Program-made: the position numbers and the translations under genes | The notes under the pieces: generated by a model | The model's database searches: none | The model's input: only the letters and a program-made list of their open reading frames with translations | What the model was told of the DNA's origin: nothing | In this document: positions 13,073 to 21,402 of the stretch, one piece after another | Layout: every line of letters starts with the position of its first letter | Position numbering within the stretch: position 1 is the stretch's first letter | NCBI RefSeq assembly: GCF_020523825.1 | Contig: NZ_JAJALK010000007.1 | Span: 62,001-126,000 of the forward strand | Source of the DNA: Methylobacterium brachiatum | GTDB taxonomy: Bacteria; Pseudomonadota; Alphaproteobacteria; Rhizobiales; Beijerinckiaceae | Length of the DNA: 64,000 bases | Reading direction: 5' to 3'

Positions 13073-13146
13073 TTTTAAGCCCGTGCGTCATAGCGAAGGC
13101 CGCGCCCATCCGCCATGCGTCCTATCACGCGAGCGGTGACGGATCC

Positions 13147-14256
13147 TCAGCCGACGCGGGCGCGCAGGGCATCGGCCACGGCGTTCGCCATGGCGCGGGT
13201 GCCCATCGGGTTGGTGCCCTCGCCGGCGATGTCGGCGGTGCGGGCACCGCTCGCGAGCGCGTCCATCACGGCGCCGTCGAGCGCGTCCGCCGCCTCGCCG
13301 AGCCCGAACGAGTAGCGCAGGCACATGGTGAGCGAGCCGATCATCGCGATCGGGTTCGCCTTGTCCTGCCCGGCGATGTCCGGGGCCGAGCCGTGGCACG
13401 GCTCGTACAGCGCCCGGCGCACGCCGCTGTCGTCCACGGCGCCCAGCGAGGCCGAGGGCAGCATGCCGAGCGAGCCGGTGAGCATCGCGGCGAGGTCGGA
13501 CAGCACGTCGCCGAACAGGTTGTCGGTCACCAGCACGTCGAACTGCTTCGGCCGGCGCACCAGCTGCATGGCGCAATTGTCGGCGAGCACGTGCTCCAGC
13601 TCGATCTGGGCGTAGTGCTCGGCATGGACCTTGGTCACGACCTCCTTCCACAGGACGCCGGACTTCATCACGTTGTGCTTCTCGGCCGAGGCCACGCGAC
13701 CCGAGCGCTTGGCCGCCAGATCAAAGGCGACATGGGCGATCCGCTCGATCTCGCCGGTGGTGTAGACCTGCGTGTCCACGGCCCGCTTGGAGCCGTCCGG
13801 CAGGGTCGTGATCTCCTTGGGCTCGCCGAAATAGACGCCGCCGGTCAGCTCGCGGACGATCATGATGTCGAGGCCCTCGACCAGCTCGCGCTTGAGCGCC
13901 GAGGCGTCGGCCAGCGCCGGGTAGCAGATCGCCGGACGCAGGTTGGCGAACAGCTCGAGATCCTTGCGCAGGCGCAGCAGGCCGGCCTCCGGGCGGTTCT
14001 CATAGGCGACGCCGGCCCATTTCGGGCCGCCCACCGCGCCGAGCAGGATCGCGTCCGCGGCGCGGGCACGCGCCAGGGTCTCGTCCGAGAGCGGGCGGCC
14101 ATGCGCATCGAGGGCGCAGCCGCCGACGAGATCGGTCTCGGTCTCGAAGGTCGCGAGCCCGGTCTCCTTCAGGGCGTCGAGCACGACCTGCATGCCGCCC
14201 GCGACCTCCGGGCCGATCCCGTCGCCGGGCAGGAGCAGGAGCTTGTAGCTGGCCAT
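13147..14256 (-). CDS. leuB: 3-isopropylmalate dehydrogenase LeuB
   Basis: A 369-residue NAD-dependent enzyme that oxidatively decarboxylates 3-isopropylmalate in leucine synthesis. It starts with LLLLPGDGIGPEV and has LGAVGGPKW, the substrate-loop RPEAGLLRLRKDL, and the active-site tyrosine region GGVYFGEPKE. The signature around the metal-binding aspartates is DVLVTDNLFGDVLSDLAAML, with GSLGMLPSASLG following. Length is normal. It diverges from leuA, and its promoter must lie within the same 411-base region as the leuA leader. Confidence 0.96.
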   Translation of the reverse strand: MASYKLLLLPGDGIGPEVAGGMQVVLDALKETGLATFETETDLVGGCALDAHGRPLSDETLARARAADAILLGAVGGPKWAGVAYENRPEAGLLRLRKDLELFANLRPAICYPALADASALKRELVEGLDIMIVRELTGGVYFGEPKEITTLPDGSKRAVDTQVYTTGEIERIAHVAFDLAAKRSGRVASAEKHNVMKSGVLWKEVVTKVHAEHYAQIELEHVLADNCAMQLVRRPKQFDVLVTDNLFGDVLSDLAAMLTGSLGMLPSASLGAVDDSGVRRALYEPCHGSAPDIAGQDKANPIAMIGSLTMCLRYSFGLGEAADALDGAVMDALASGARTADIAGEGTNPMGTRAMANAVADALRARVG

Positions 14257-14433
14257 GACGGTCTCGCGGGTTCTCTCTCGACGTGCCGGCGGGCTTTATC
14301 GAGGGCGGGGCGCGCTTGGCAAGGCGCCGAGCCGGGGCGGACCTTGTGTTTCCGTGGCGACGGCGCTACCTCTGCCGGCCACCGCGCGGGTGCTGCGTCA
14401 CGCCGTCCGCGCCCCACCCGGGAGAGACGAGCC

Positions 14434-14544
14434 TTGGCCAGAGCCGGCTCAGCGATCGAGACCGCCCGCGCCGCCTCTACGGTGCTTCGGTCCCGTGCGC
14501 GCCGCTCCGGGCTTCTTCTTCCGCTTCTGCTTACCCGCCCCTGA
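14434..14544 (+). CDS. leuL: Leucine-rich leader peptide of leuA (attenuator)
   Basis: A 36-codon open frame from TTG 14434 to TGA 14542-14544, with GGGAGAGA just upstream as a ribosome-binding site; a GTG at 14482 would give a 20-codon version. Its last codons read Leu-Leu-Leu-Pro-Leu-Leu-Leu-Thr-Arg-Pro-stop (Leu codons at 14512-14520 and 14524-14532), five of them CUU, which is not a favoured codon in this GC-rich genome. The stop codon lies inside the 5' arm of a 12-bp hairpin. This is the layout of a transcription-attenuation leader: ribosomes would stall on the Leu codons when charged tRNA-Leu is scarce. The start is inferred. Confidence 0.65.
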   Translation: MARAGSAIETARAASTVLRSRARRSGLLLPLLLTRP

Positions 14545-14580
14545 GGGCCGTCTGGGCGCGCGCGCCTGGGCCTTCAGGGG
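14538..14580 (+). promoter_or_regulatory. Attenuator-type hairpin in the leuA leader
   Basis: Arms 14538-14549 and 14569-14580 pair over 12 positions with one G-U; the loop contains the GC-only palindrome 14555-14566. AGTTTCT follows. The leader-peptide stop codon falls within the 5' arm. By comparison with classical leaders this could be the antiterminator (arms 2 and 3), with the 3' arm re-pairing downstream, or the terminator itself. A second structured stretch, 14601-14655, includes GC-rich self-complementary blocks just before the leuA start and could instead hide its ribosome-binding site. Confidence 0.5.
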
Positions 14581-14667
14581 AGTTTCTGCACTCGCGACAT
14601 CCAGCCCCGCCCGGGGCACCACGCCGGCCCGAGCCTTCCGCCGGGCGGCCCGCGATAGGGTAACGCC

Positions 14668-16227
14668 ATGACCACCAGCACCACCGCCCGCGAACGCATC
14701 GTCATCTTCGACACGACCCTGCGCGACGGCGAGCAATGCCCCGGCGCCACCATGACCCACGACGAGAAGCTCGCGGTCGCAGAGCTCCTCGACACGATGG
14801 GCGTCGACATCATCGAGGCCGGCTTCCCGATCGCGTCGATCGGTGACTTCGAGGCCGTATCGGAGATCGCCCGGCGCACCAAGCGCGCCACCATCGCGGG
14901 TCTCGCCCGCGCGATTCCCGCCGACATCGCCCGGGCCGGCGAGGCGGTGCGGCACGCCAAGCGCGGGCGGATCCACACCTTCGTGTCGACCTCGCCGATC
15001 CACCTCGCCCACCAGATGCGCAAGACCCAGGACGAGGTGCTCGAGATCATCCTGAAGACCGTGGCCCAGGCCCGCGACCTCGTCGAGGACGTGGAATGGT
15101 CGGCCATGGACGCGACCCGCACGCCGATCGACTACCTGTGCCGCTGCGTCGAGGCGGCGATCAAGGCCGGCGCCACCACGATCAACCTGCCCGACACGGT
15201 GGGCTACGCGACGCCCTCCGAGTACCGCGACATGTTCGCGTCCGTGCGCGAGCGGGTGCCGAACGCCGACCAGGCCGTCTTCTCGGTCCATTGCCACAAC
15301 GATCTCGGCCTCGCGATCGCCAATTCGCTGGCCGGCATCGAGGGCGGCGCAAGGCAGGTCGAGTGCACGATCAACGGTATCGGCGAGCGGGCCGGCAACG
15401 CCGCGCTCGAGGAGATCGTCATGGCCCTGCGCACCCGCGCGGACGTCCTGCCCTACGAGACCGGCATCGAATCGACCATGCTGACCCGCGCCTCGAAGCT
15501 GGTGAGCCACGCCACCAACTTCCCGGTGCAGTTCAACAAGGCGATCGTCGGCCGCAACGCCTTCGCGCACGAGAGCGGCATCCACCAGGACGGCATGCTC
15601 AAGAACGCCGAGACCTACGAGATCATGACCCCGGCCTCGGTGGGCCTGACCAAGACCTCCCTGGTGATGGGCAAGCATTCCGGCCGGGCGGCCTTCCGCT
15701 CCAAGCTCGACGATCTCGGCCTGCACCTGTCCGACAACCAGTTCCAGGACGCGTTCGAGCGGTTCAAGGCCTTGGCCGACCGGAAGAAGCACGTCTACGA
15801 CGAGGATATCGAGGCGCTCGTCGACGAGAACCTCGCCACCGCCCATGACCGGATCCGGCTGGTCTCGCTGTCGGTCATCGCCGGCACGCGGGGGCCGCAG
15901 CGCGCCACCCTGCGCATCGCCGACGAGACCGGGACGCGGATCGAGGAGGCGGACGGCAACGGGCCGGTGGACGCCGTGTTCAACGCGATCACCGCCCTGG
16001 TGCCGCACAAGGCCGAGCTGGAGCTGTATCAGGTCCAGGCCGTCTCCGGCGGCACCGACGCCCAGGCCGAGGTCTCGGTGCGCCTGCGCGACGGCGAGCG
16101 CAGCGTCACCGCCCGCGGCGCCGATCCCGACACGCTGGTGGCCTCCGCCAAGGCGTATCTCTCGGCGTTGAACAAGCTCGCGGCCCACGCCGTGCGGGTT
16201 CATGCACAGCACGCGGCGGCGGAATAG
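14668..16227 (+). CDS. leuA: 2-isopropylmalate synthase LeuA
   Basis: A 519-residue enzyme condensing acetyl-CoA with 2-oxoisovalerate, the committed step of leucine synthesis. It starts FDTTLRDGEQCPGATM (metal and substrate site), has the HxH metal motif in FSVHCHNDLGLAIANS, and NGIGERAGNAALEE. The C-terminal part from about residue 390 is the LeuA dimer regulatory domain (LVSLSVIAGTRGPQRATLRI), which binds leucine for feedback inhibition. Length fits the bacterial form. The leader upstream suggests a second, transcriptional layer of leucine control. Its promoter is expected in 14257-14430. Confidence 0.96.
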   Translation: MTTSTTARERIVIFDTTLRDGEQCPGATMTHDEKLAVAELLDTMGVDIIEAGFPIASIGDFEAVSEIARRTKRATIAGLARAIPADIARAGEAVRHAKRGRIHTFVSTSPIHLAHQMRKTQDEVLEIILKTVAQARDLVEDVEWSAMDATRTPIDYLCRCVEAAIKAGATTINLPDTVGYATPSEYRDMFASVRERVPNADQAVFSVHCHNDLGLAIANSLAGIEGGARQVECTINGIGERAGNAALEEIVMALRTRADVLPYETGIESTMLTRASKLVSHATNFPVQFNKAIVGRNAFAHESGIHQDGMLKNAETYEIMTPASVGLTKTSLVMGKHSGRAAFRSKLDDLGLHLSDNQFQDAFERFKALADRKKHVYDEDIEALVDENLATAHDRIRLVSLSVIAGTRGPQRATLRIADETGTRIEEADGNGPVDAVFNAITALVPHKAELELYQVQAVSGGTDAQAEVSVRLRDGERSVTARGADPDTLVASAKAYLSALNKLAAHAVRVHAQHAAAE

Positions 16228-16237
16228 CAAAAAACCT

Positions 16238-16266
16238 GCGTCCGGGGGTGGACAGCCCCCGGATGC
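16238..16266 (+). terminator. Hairpin after leuA
   Basis: Arms 16238-16248 and 16256-16266 pair over 11 positions with one G-U around a 7-base loop, starting 10 bases after the leuA stop. No clear T-run follows. A second, less perfect GC-rich inverted repeat lies at about 16278-16318, before the tRNA. Confidence 0.5.
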
Positions 16267-16330
16267 GTTGGTATCAGCCCGCCACCCCGGACGGACTTGG
16301 TGGCCACCGGGGCGGGTCGCAGACGCGATC

Positions 16331-16406
<76 letters not shown>

Positions 16407-16679
16407 AGATTTTCCGAACATTCTTTCGAGACGGCAACCCTGAGGCCGCGGCTGAGTCGCTGCGCTTGGGGTTTCCGCGTTCTGGCCGGAGCGGCGGACG
16501 GGAAGGGTCCGGCGGCGAAGCGCCGTGCGGCCTGCTGGTCCGTACACAACGAAATCCAAACCTCTCCGATAGCGTGCAGGACAATTTCTCCCGCCTGTGC
16601 GATCTAGATTTCGGAACTATCTCCGCCTGAAGATGGTCTAGCCGTCGCTTGTCGATGGTTGAACTCGGAGATTTGTCGG

Positions 16680-17342
16680 TTGGTTCGTTTCGCCTCGATC
16701 GTTGCCGCCGCAGGCGCCCTGGCGACGTGCGGGCCCGCCTGGGCGGCGCCGGAGATCACCCTGGCGGCGATCGCGACGGGCCGGCTCTACGTCGTCGGGA
16801 CCACCGATCGCCCACACATGCCCGTGGTGCTGGAGGACAAGTTCCGCACCGAATCGGATGACAAGGGCAAGTTCCAGTACGAATTGGTCTACCACCCGGC
16901 CCGCTGCATCGTCGCGGCTACGATCGACGGCAAGGCCGTCGAAGCGGTCGTGAGCAATTGCGGGCAGCAATGCACGCTCGCTCCGCCGAACGCCGCGGCG
17001 GGTGCCGCGTCTGCCGCGGCGCCGCTCCCGGCGATGCCGGGGCGGGCAGGGTTGCCCGCGGCCGCCGGCCCGCCGACGCGTGCGCCGCAGAACCGGGCGA
17101 ATGCTGCGTCGCCTCCGGAGCGCCCGGGCGCCACATCGGAGCCCGTCGCACCGGCTCCGGCCGGGCCGGCGGCCGGCGCAGCCAGGAAGGTCCAGATCGA
17201 GCGGCCGCCGCGGCCGCCTCAGCGCCCTGTCACGCAGGCGCCTCCGCAGGCCCGTGCCGTCCAGCCCGCGAAGCCGGCCCGCAAGCCCCGGCCGTTGCCG
17301 CGTGAGGCCCCCGACGATGCCGGTCCGCCGATCGCCGACTGA
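16680..17342 (+). CDS. Secreted Pro/Ala-rich protein, unrecognised
   Basis: About 220 residues from TTG 16680 (CGGAG lies upstream at 16666-16670); TTG 16659 is an alternative start. A signal peptide (FASIVAAAGALATCGPAWA-AP) leads into a compact N-terminal domain of about 80 residues. That domain contains LAAIATGRLYVVGTTDRPHMPVVLEDKFRT and two Cys residues (SNCGQQCTL) that could form a disulfide. The rest is a long low-complexity Ala/Pro/Arg tail typical of proteins that span the envelope or bind cell wall. I do not recognise the family. Confidence 0.65.
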   Translation: MVRFASIVAAAGALATCGPAWAAPEITLAAIATGRLYVVGTTDRPHMPVVLEDKFRTESDDKGKFQYELVYHPARCIVAATIDGKAVEAVVSNCGQQCTLAPPNAAAGAASAAAPLPAMPGRAGLPAAAGPPTRAPQNRANAASPPERPGATSEPVAPAPAGPAAGAARKVQIERPPRPPQRPVTQAPPQARAVQPAKPARKPRPLPREAPDDAGPPIAD

Positions 17343-17522
17343 TCGGCGGACCACGTGGTCGCGGATGCAGCCGGATCGCGGGGTCCATCAAGGATCGTAG
17401 CGCACCCGGCCGCATCGGCGATCGGACCGGCCGACCGCCTGCACGCCACTTCACGTGACATTTTAACTCAGACAAATATCGGACACGTCTTATCGCCGGG
17501 TTTGTTGTCTATGCTATATTAG

Positions 17523-17548
17523 CAAAGTTTATACTGTATAAAACTTTG
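17523..17548. promoter_or_regulatory. AT-rich inverted repeat in the araC-family gene promoter region
   Basis: The perfect 8-base inverted repeat CAAAGTTT (17523-17530) / AAACTTTG (17541-17548) surrounds a 10-base AT-rich centre. It sits 29 bases before the regulator's start codon, in a stretch far richer in A and T than the rest of the window; TATATT (17515-17520) and TATACT (17530-17535) could serve as -10 boxes. An operator, perhaps for autoregulation, is a reasonable inference. Confidence 0.4.
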
Positions 17549-17558
17549 TTCCTAAACT

Positions 17559-17578
17559 ATTCGTGCGGAAGCACGAAT
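17559..17578 (+). promoter_or_regulatory. Hairpin that displays the ribosome-binding site of the araC-family gene
   Basis: Perfect 8-bp stem 17559-17566 / 17571-17578 closed by the tetraloop GGAA. The loop supplies the purine-rich Shine-Dalgarno-like GGAAG, and the 3' arm ends inside the ATG at 17577. It could tune initiation of the regulator if ATG 17577 is the true start. Confidence 0.4.
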
Positions 17579-18653
17579 GCAATTTATGATCTCTGAACCG
17601 TTGTTAAAAAGCTACCCTTTTTGCGCGAGACGCGAGATAATCCCACGATCCAAGATTGAAAATGATGGGTCGACCGCCGACGCGATGAAGACACTTTTTT
17701 CGGCCCTCGGCGAGCATTCCGACACCAATTTCCGGATCTGGAAAGATTTCGCGAATGCTCGCCTGATGCCGGCGGAGCTGTATCGGGTCGGCGACGGCAC
17801 GTTCCACGGCCTGTTCGAGGGAACCGATCTCGGATCGCAGCTGATCACGCGCTCAACCTTCAGCGCCGTGCGCGTCGAATCGACACCGACGACGCTCCGC
17901 AGAAACGACAAGCGGGACACCCTCGCGGTCACGGTCAAGCTGTCCGGAACCTCCATGTGCGAGCAGTTCGGTCGCCAAGCGATCGTACAGTCCGGCGAGA
18001 TCATGGTCTTGGATCGGGCGAGCCCGTCCATCCGGCAAACGACCGGGCCTTCTCGCTCGCTCCTTCTGGAGATCCCGCGCGACCGCCTGGAGAACCTCCT
18101 GGGTGACGCGCGCCATTTCTCGGTCCTGAGCGTCGGGGCCGATCTCGGAAGCGCCCGGCTGGTGACGACGTTCCTCGACACGTTGCTAAGGGTCGAGAAC
18201 ACCTTCACGCCTGACGCCGCCCAGCGGATGTCGGCGATCGCCGTGGACCTCGTCGCGGCCGGCATCGCCGAGCGCCTGGCGCGCGAGGTGCCACGACCGC
18301 TGCACGGCACCGTCGTGGTCCAACGCGCCAAAGCCTATGTCGAGGCTCATCTCGGCGACCCGGCCCTCGACCCGCCTCAGCTCGCCGCGGCGGTGGGTGT
18401 GTCGCTGCGCCGGCTGCAGGAGCTGTTCCACGAGCATGACCAGCACATCTCCGACTGGATCTGGCAGCGGCGGCTGGAGACGGCGGCCAAGCGGTTGACC
18501 GATCAGGGATGCCGCCATCTCTCCATCGGCACTCTGGCCTATGGCTGCGGCTTCGCAAGCCAGGCCCACTTCTCCCGCCGGTTCAAGGACCGGTACGGCA
18601 TGGCGCCGAGTGAATTCCGCCATCTCTCGGATCAACCCGCTTCGAAAGCCTGA
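17577..18653 (+). CDS. AraC family transcriptional regulator
   Basis: A 358-residue regulator if started at ATG 17577; ATG 17586 or ATG 17685 (MKTLFSALGEHSDTNF) are alternatives, the last giving the length usual for the family. The N-terminal half resembles the AraC-binding-like domain 2 group (FRIWKDFANARLMPAELYRV; VKLSGTSMCEQFGRQ; GEIMVLDRASP). The C-terminal 100 residues hold the double helix-turn-helix: LAAAVGVSLRRLQELFHE and IGTLAYGCGFASQAHFSRRFKDRYGMAPSEFR. It probably controls itself or the neighbouring chemoreceptor or secreted-protein gene, but nothing in the sequence names the target. Confidence 0.9.
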   Translation: MQFMISEPLLKSYPFCARREIIPRSKIENDGSTADAMKTLFSALGEHSDTNFRIWKDFANARLMPAELYRVGDGTFHGLFEGTDLGSQLITRSTFSAVRVESTPTTLRRNDKRDTLAVTVKLSGTSMCEQFGRQAIVQSGEIMVLDRASPSIRQTTGPSRSLLLEIPRDRLENLLGDARHFSVLSVGADLGSARLVTTFLDTLLRVENTFTPDAAQRMSAIAVDLVAAGIAERLAREVPRPLHGTVVVQRAKAYVEAHLGDPALDPPQLAAAVGVSLRRLQELFHEHDQHISDWIWQRRLETAAKRLTDQGCRHLSIGTLAYGCGFASQAHFSRRFKDRYGMAPSEFRHLSDQPASKA

Positions 18654-18838
18654 TCGGGCGGAAACGCGCGTCGCTGACGTCGAAACAGGGCCAGGACGCC
18701 GGGCGACGCCCACACCCCACCGGTCAACATCCGTAGCGCGAGAGACGCCCGTAATCAGCGGTTGTTAATCTATTTTCGGCAAGCATTCGCGGCTGCAGCT
18801 TGGAGCGATTTTGTATTCCGCTGCATTGCGAGGGTGTC

Positions 18839-20527
18839 GTGACGCTGCAATCTGTATCCATTCGCACGAAGCTGATCGTGGCGTTCACCATCCTGACCGT
18901 CTTCGTGGTCGGCCTGGGCATGCTCGGTCTCGCGGCCACGCAGAAGCTGCGCGATCAGACCGTCGCGATCGAGACGAACTGGTTGCCGAGCGTCAAGACG
19001 CTGAGCGAGATCAACACGCTCACGGCCCGCAGCAGCGGGCTCCTCCTGCGCCACACGCAGGCGACCGACCCGACGCTTCTCGCGAGCATCGATAAGGATA
19101 TCGCCAACTTCGATAAGACCTTGAATGAGAAGACCAAGCTCTACGAGACGCTGATCAGCTCGCCGGAGGAAAAGGCGCTCTACGAGACCCTGAGCCGCGC
19201 ATCCGAGAGCTTCCGGGGAGTTCGGGACGAGGTGCTGAGCATCTCCCGCCGGGGTGACAAGGCACAGGCCTACAGCCTCTACGAGACGAGCGGACTCGCG
19301 CCGCGTCGCGCCGTGTCCGGCACCCTCGAGAAACTCGTCGCCCTCAACAACGACGGCGCCGGCGCTGCCGAGGCTCAAGGCAAGGTGGTCTTCGAGGAGA
19401 CCCGGATGCTGATCCTCATCGCGATCGGGATCGCGGTGGCCCTGTCCGTGCTGTCGGGTGTTGTGATCGTCCTGGGTGTCACACGCGGCATCCGCTCGGT
19501 GGTGGAGCCGATGCAGTCCCTGATCGCCGGCGACCTTGCGGTGACGATTCCCCATCAGGGCGCGAAGACCGAGATCGGCAAGATCGCCGACGCCGTGCAG
19601 GTGTTCAAGGATGGGCTGATCCAGATGAAGGCTCTGGAATCCGAGACCGCCCAGGCTCGGCTCGCCGCCGAGGAGCAGCGCAAGCTCGGCATGCGCCAGA
19701 TGGCCCAGGATTTTGAGCAGGCGGTGGGCGGGATCATCGGCCTGGTCTCAGCCTCGGCGACCGAGTTGCAGGCCACCGCGGGAGCGATGTCGGCGATGGC
19801 GGGCCAGACCTCCGCCCAATCCGGCGCGGTCGCGGCGGCCGCGGAAGAGGCCGCGTCCAATGTCAACACCGTGGCGGCTGCCGCCGAAGAGCTCGGCTCC
19901 TCGGTCCAGGAGATCGGCCGGCAGGTCGACGGCTCGGCCAGCCTGGCGCAGCGCGCCGTCAACGAGGCGGATCAGACAGCCGTGCTGGTGCAGGAACTCA
20001 GCGCCGCCGCGGCCCGGGTGGGCGACGTGGTCGGGCTGATCTCGTCGATCGCCGGCCAGACCAACCTGCTGGCGCTCAACGCCACCATCGAGGCGGCCCG
20101 CGCCGGAGCCGCCGGCCGCGGCTTCGCGGTGGTCGCCTCCGAGGTGAAGGCCCTCGCCGAGCAGACCGCCAAGGCCACCGACGAGATCTCGGGCCAGATC
20201 GCCCGGATCCAGGCGTCGACCGGTCAGGCCGTGTCGGCGATCGGCTCGATCGCGACCCGGATCCAGGAAATCAGCGGCGTGACGACCTCGATCGCCGCGG
20301 CCGTCGAGGAGCAGGGTGCGGCGACACAGGAGATCGTCCGCAACGTCAGCCAGGCCGCGATGGGGACGGGCGCGGTGACCAGCAACATCGCCGGCGTCGC
20401 GGGCGCCGCCGAGGAGACCGGGACGGCGGCGAGCCAAGTGCTCGGAGCGGCGTCGGAACTCTCGCGGCAATCGGAGCACCTTGCGGCGCAGGTCAATCGC
20501 TTCCTCGCCACCGTGCGCGCCGCCTAG
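18839..20527 (+). CDS. Methyl-accepting chemotaxis protein (4HB sensor)
   Basis: A 562-residue chemoreceptor from GTG 18839 (start preceded by GAGGG). TM1 is about residues 12-32. A periplasmic four-helix-bundle MCP domain follows ([26 protein letters not shown]), TM2 about residues 185-210, then a HAMP domain ([18 protein letters not shown]...[16 protein letters not shown]). The cytoplasmic signalling helix hairpin has its tip at [20 protein letters not shown] and should couple to CheA/CheW. The ligand is unknown. An upstream in-frame start at 18800 is less likely. A terminator-like hairpin follows the stop. Confidence 0.92.
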   Translation: MTLQSVSIRTKLIVAFTILTVFVVGLGMLGLAATQKLRDQTVAIETNWLPSVKTLSEINTLTARSSGLLLRHTQATDPTLLASIDKDIANFDKTLNEKTKLYETLISSPEEKALYETLSRASESFRGVRDEVLSISRRGDKAQAYSLYETSGLAPRRAVSGTLEKLVALNNDGAGAAEAQGKVVFEETRMLILIAIGIAVALSVLSGVVIVLGVTRGIRSVVEPMQSLIAGDLAVTIPHQGAKTEIGKIADAVQVFKDGLIQMKALESETAQARLAAEEQRKLGMRQMAQDFEQAVGGIIGLVSASATELQATAGAMSAMAGQTSAQSGAVAAAAEEAASNVNTVAAAAEELGSSVQEIGRQVDGSASLAQRAVNEADQTAVLVQELSAAAARVGDVVGLISSIAGQTNLLALNATIEAARAGAAGRGFAVVASEVKALAEQTAKATDEISGQIARIQASTGQAVSAIGSIATRIQEISGVTTSIAAAVEEQGAATQEIVRNVSQAAMGTGAVTSNIAGVAGAAEETGTAASQVLGAASELSRQSEHLAAQVNRFLATVRAA

Positions 20528-20537
20528 ATCAGGACTC

Positions 20538-20569
20538 GGCCGCGCGCTCATCGAAGGGAGCGCGCGGCC
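20538..20569 (+). terminator. Hairpin after the chemoreceptor gene
   Basis: Arms 20538-20549 and 20558-20569 are perfect 12-base complements around an 8-base loop, beginning 11 bases after the stop codon. No T-run follows, as in many terminators of this genome. Confidence 0.6.
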
Positions 20570-20682
20570 CACCGATCAGGCAGGTTATGACCCAGGTGCG
20601 CCGGAGCACGCCCGCCGGGAAAGCTTGGGCATACATCAGGGTCACACCGCGAACACAGTCGCGGACCTGATGGAGACTTCCA

Positions 20683-20799
20683 ATGACCCTCGCAACCCGC
20701 CTCACCATTGCCACCGCCGTGACGATCGCCACCGTCGCGGTCCTGGCCGGATCCTATGTCCAGGCCCTCAGCCTCGCCCTGCCGGCGCATTTCGTCTGA
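20683..20799 (+). CDS. 38-residue membrane micro-protein
   Basis: ATG 20683 is preceded at a proper distance by TGGAGAC, a good ribosome-binding site. The product is 38 residues with a single hydrophobic helix (LTIATAVTIATVAVLAGSYVQALSLAL) and a short basic N-terminus (MTLATR). I do not recognise a family. Single-helix micro-proteins of this size often modulate larger membrane complexes, but no partner is evident beyond the nearby chemoreceptor. Confidence 0.45.
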   Translation: MTLATRLTIATAVTIATVAVLAGSYVQALSLALPAHFV

Positions 20800-20886
20800 T
20801 GCGGTCAGGTCCCGGCGACGGAACGCCCGGCAATCCGGCGCTCCGCCGCCTTCGAGAACGAATGCCCCGCTCCGGGGAGGCAGGCG

Positions 20887-21072
20887 ATGCACGCCATCCT
20901 GATATCCACGGTCGACGGCGCGAGCTGGGTCGCCGACATCCTCGATAGGCTTCTCGACGACACCCTCGAGGGCTTCGGATCCGCCGCCCCGCTCATCGCA
21001 CGGGACGACTTCGACGATACCGCCGAAGGTCCGCGGCTTCTGTCAACGAGAGCCCTCGCTCGGACGCCGTAG
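20887..21072 (+). CDS. Small acidic hypothetical protein
   Basis: A 61-residue open frame from ATG 20887 with GGGGAGG seven bases upstream. The protein is acidic (DILDRLLDDTLEGF; ARDDFDD) and shows no signal, membrane helix or known motif. The ribosome-binding site is the main support, so this may be spurious. Confidence 0.35.
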   Translation: MHAILISTVDGASWVADILDRLLDDTLEGFGSAAPLIARDDFDDTAEGPRLLSTRALARTP

Positions 21073-21125
21073 CAAACCGGCCGGTCGCCGCCCGGCACGA
21101 CCCTGACGGCCCCGCGATTCGCGGA

Positions 21126-21326
21126 CTAGGATGACGGCGCCTGACCCGAGTCCGGGCTCGCCGCCGCATCCTGCGCCTCGTGATCCGGGATCTGATAGCC
21201 GCGCTCCCAGATGCGGTGCTCGTCCGAATCGGCTGGATACGGGTTGGCCGTGATCGGATCCCCGCGATCCCGGGCATGGCGCCCTTCGTCACTGATCGCC
21301 GTCGGTGAACGGGTCGACATCGTCAT
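21126..21326 (-). CDS. Rmf/CrpP-like small protein
   Basis: A 66-residue protein from the ATG at 21324-21326 (MTMSTRSPTAISDEGRHARD), with GGGAGG upstream. The core GRHARDRGDPITANPYPADSDEHRIWERGY matches the pattern G-x-x-A-x-x-G-(x)n-NPYP-(x)n-W-x-x-G-(W/Y). I associate that pattern with the Rmf/CrpP fold family, related to ribosome modulation factor. In that family Rmf dimerises ribosomes in stationary phase. Other members have been linked to drug modification, but that is debated. The tail is acidic. Confidence 0.6.
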   Translation of the reverse strand: MTMSTRSPTAISDEGRHARDRGDPITANPYPADSDEHRIWERGYQIPDHEAQDAAASPDSGQAPSS

Positions 21327-21402
21327 CGTGCAGGCCTCCCGGTGTTTGATCCGCGCTGAGTGCAGGACCCACCAGCGACGTGACAGGCTGCCCCGACCCG
21401 GA

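Noticed and set aside
14449..14667. Lys-rich open frame on the minus strand before leuA
   Set aside because: Its lysine run is only the antisense of the Leu codons (CUU read as AAG) of the leader peptide on the plus strand; it has no start or family match.
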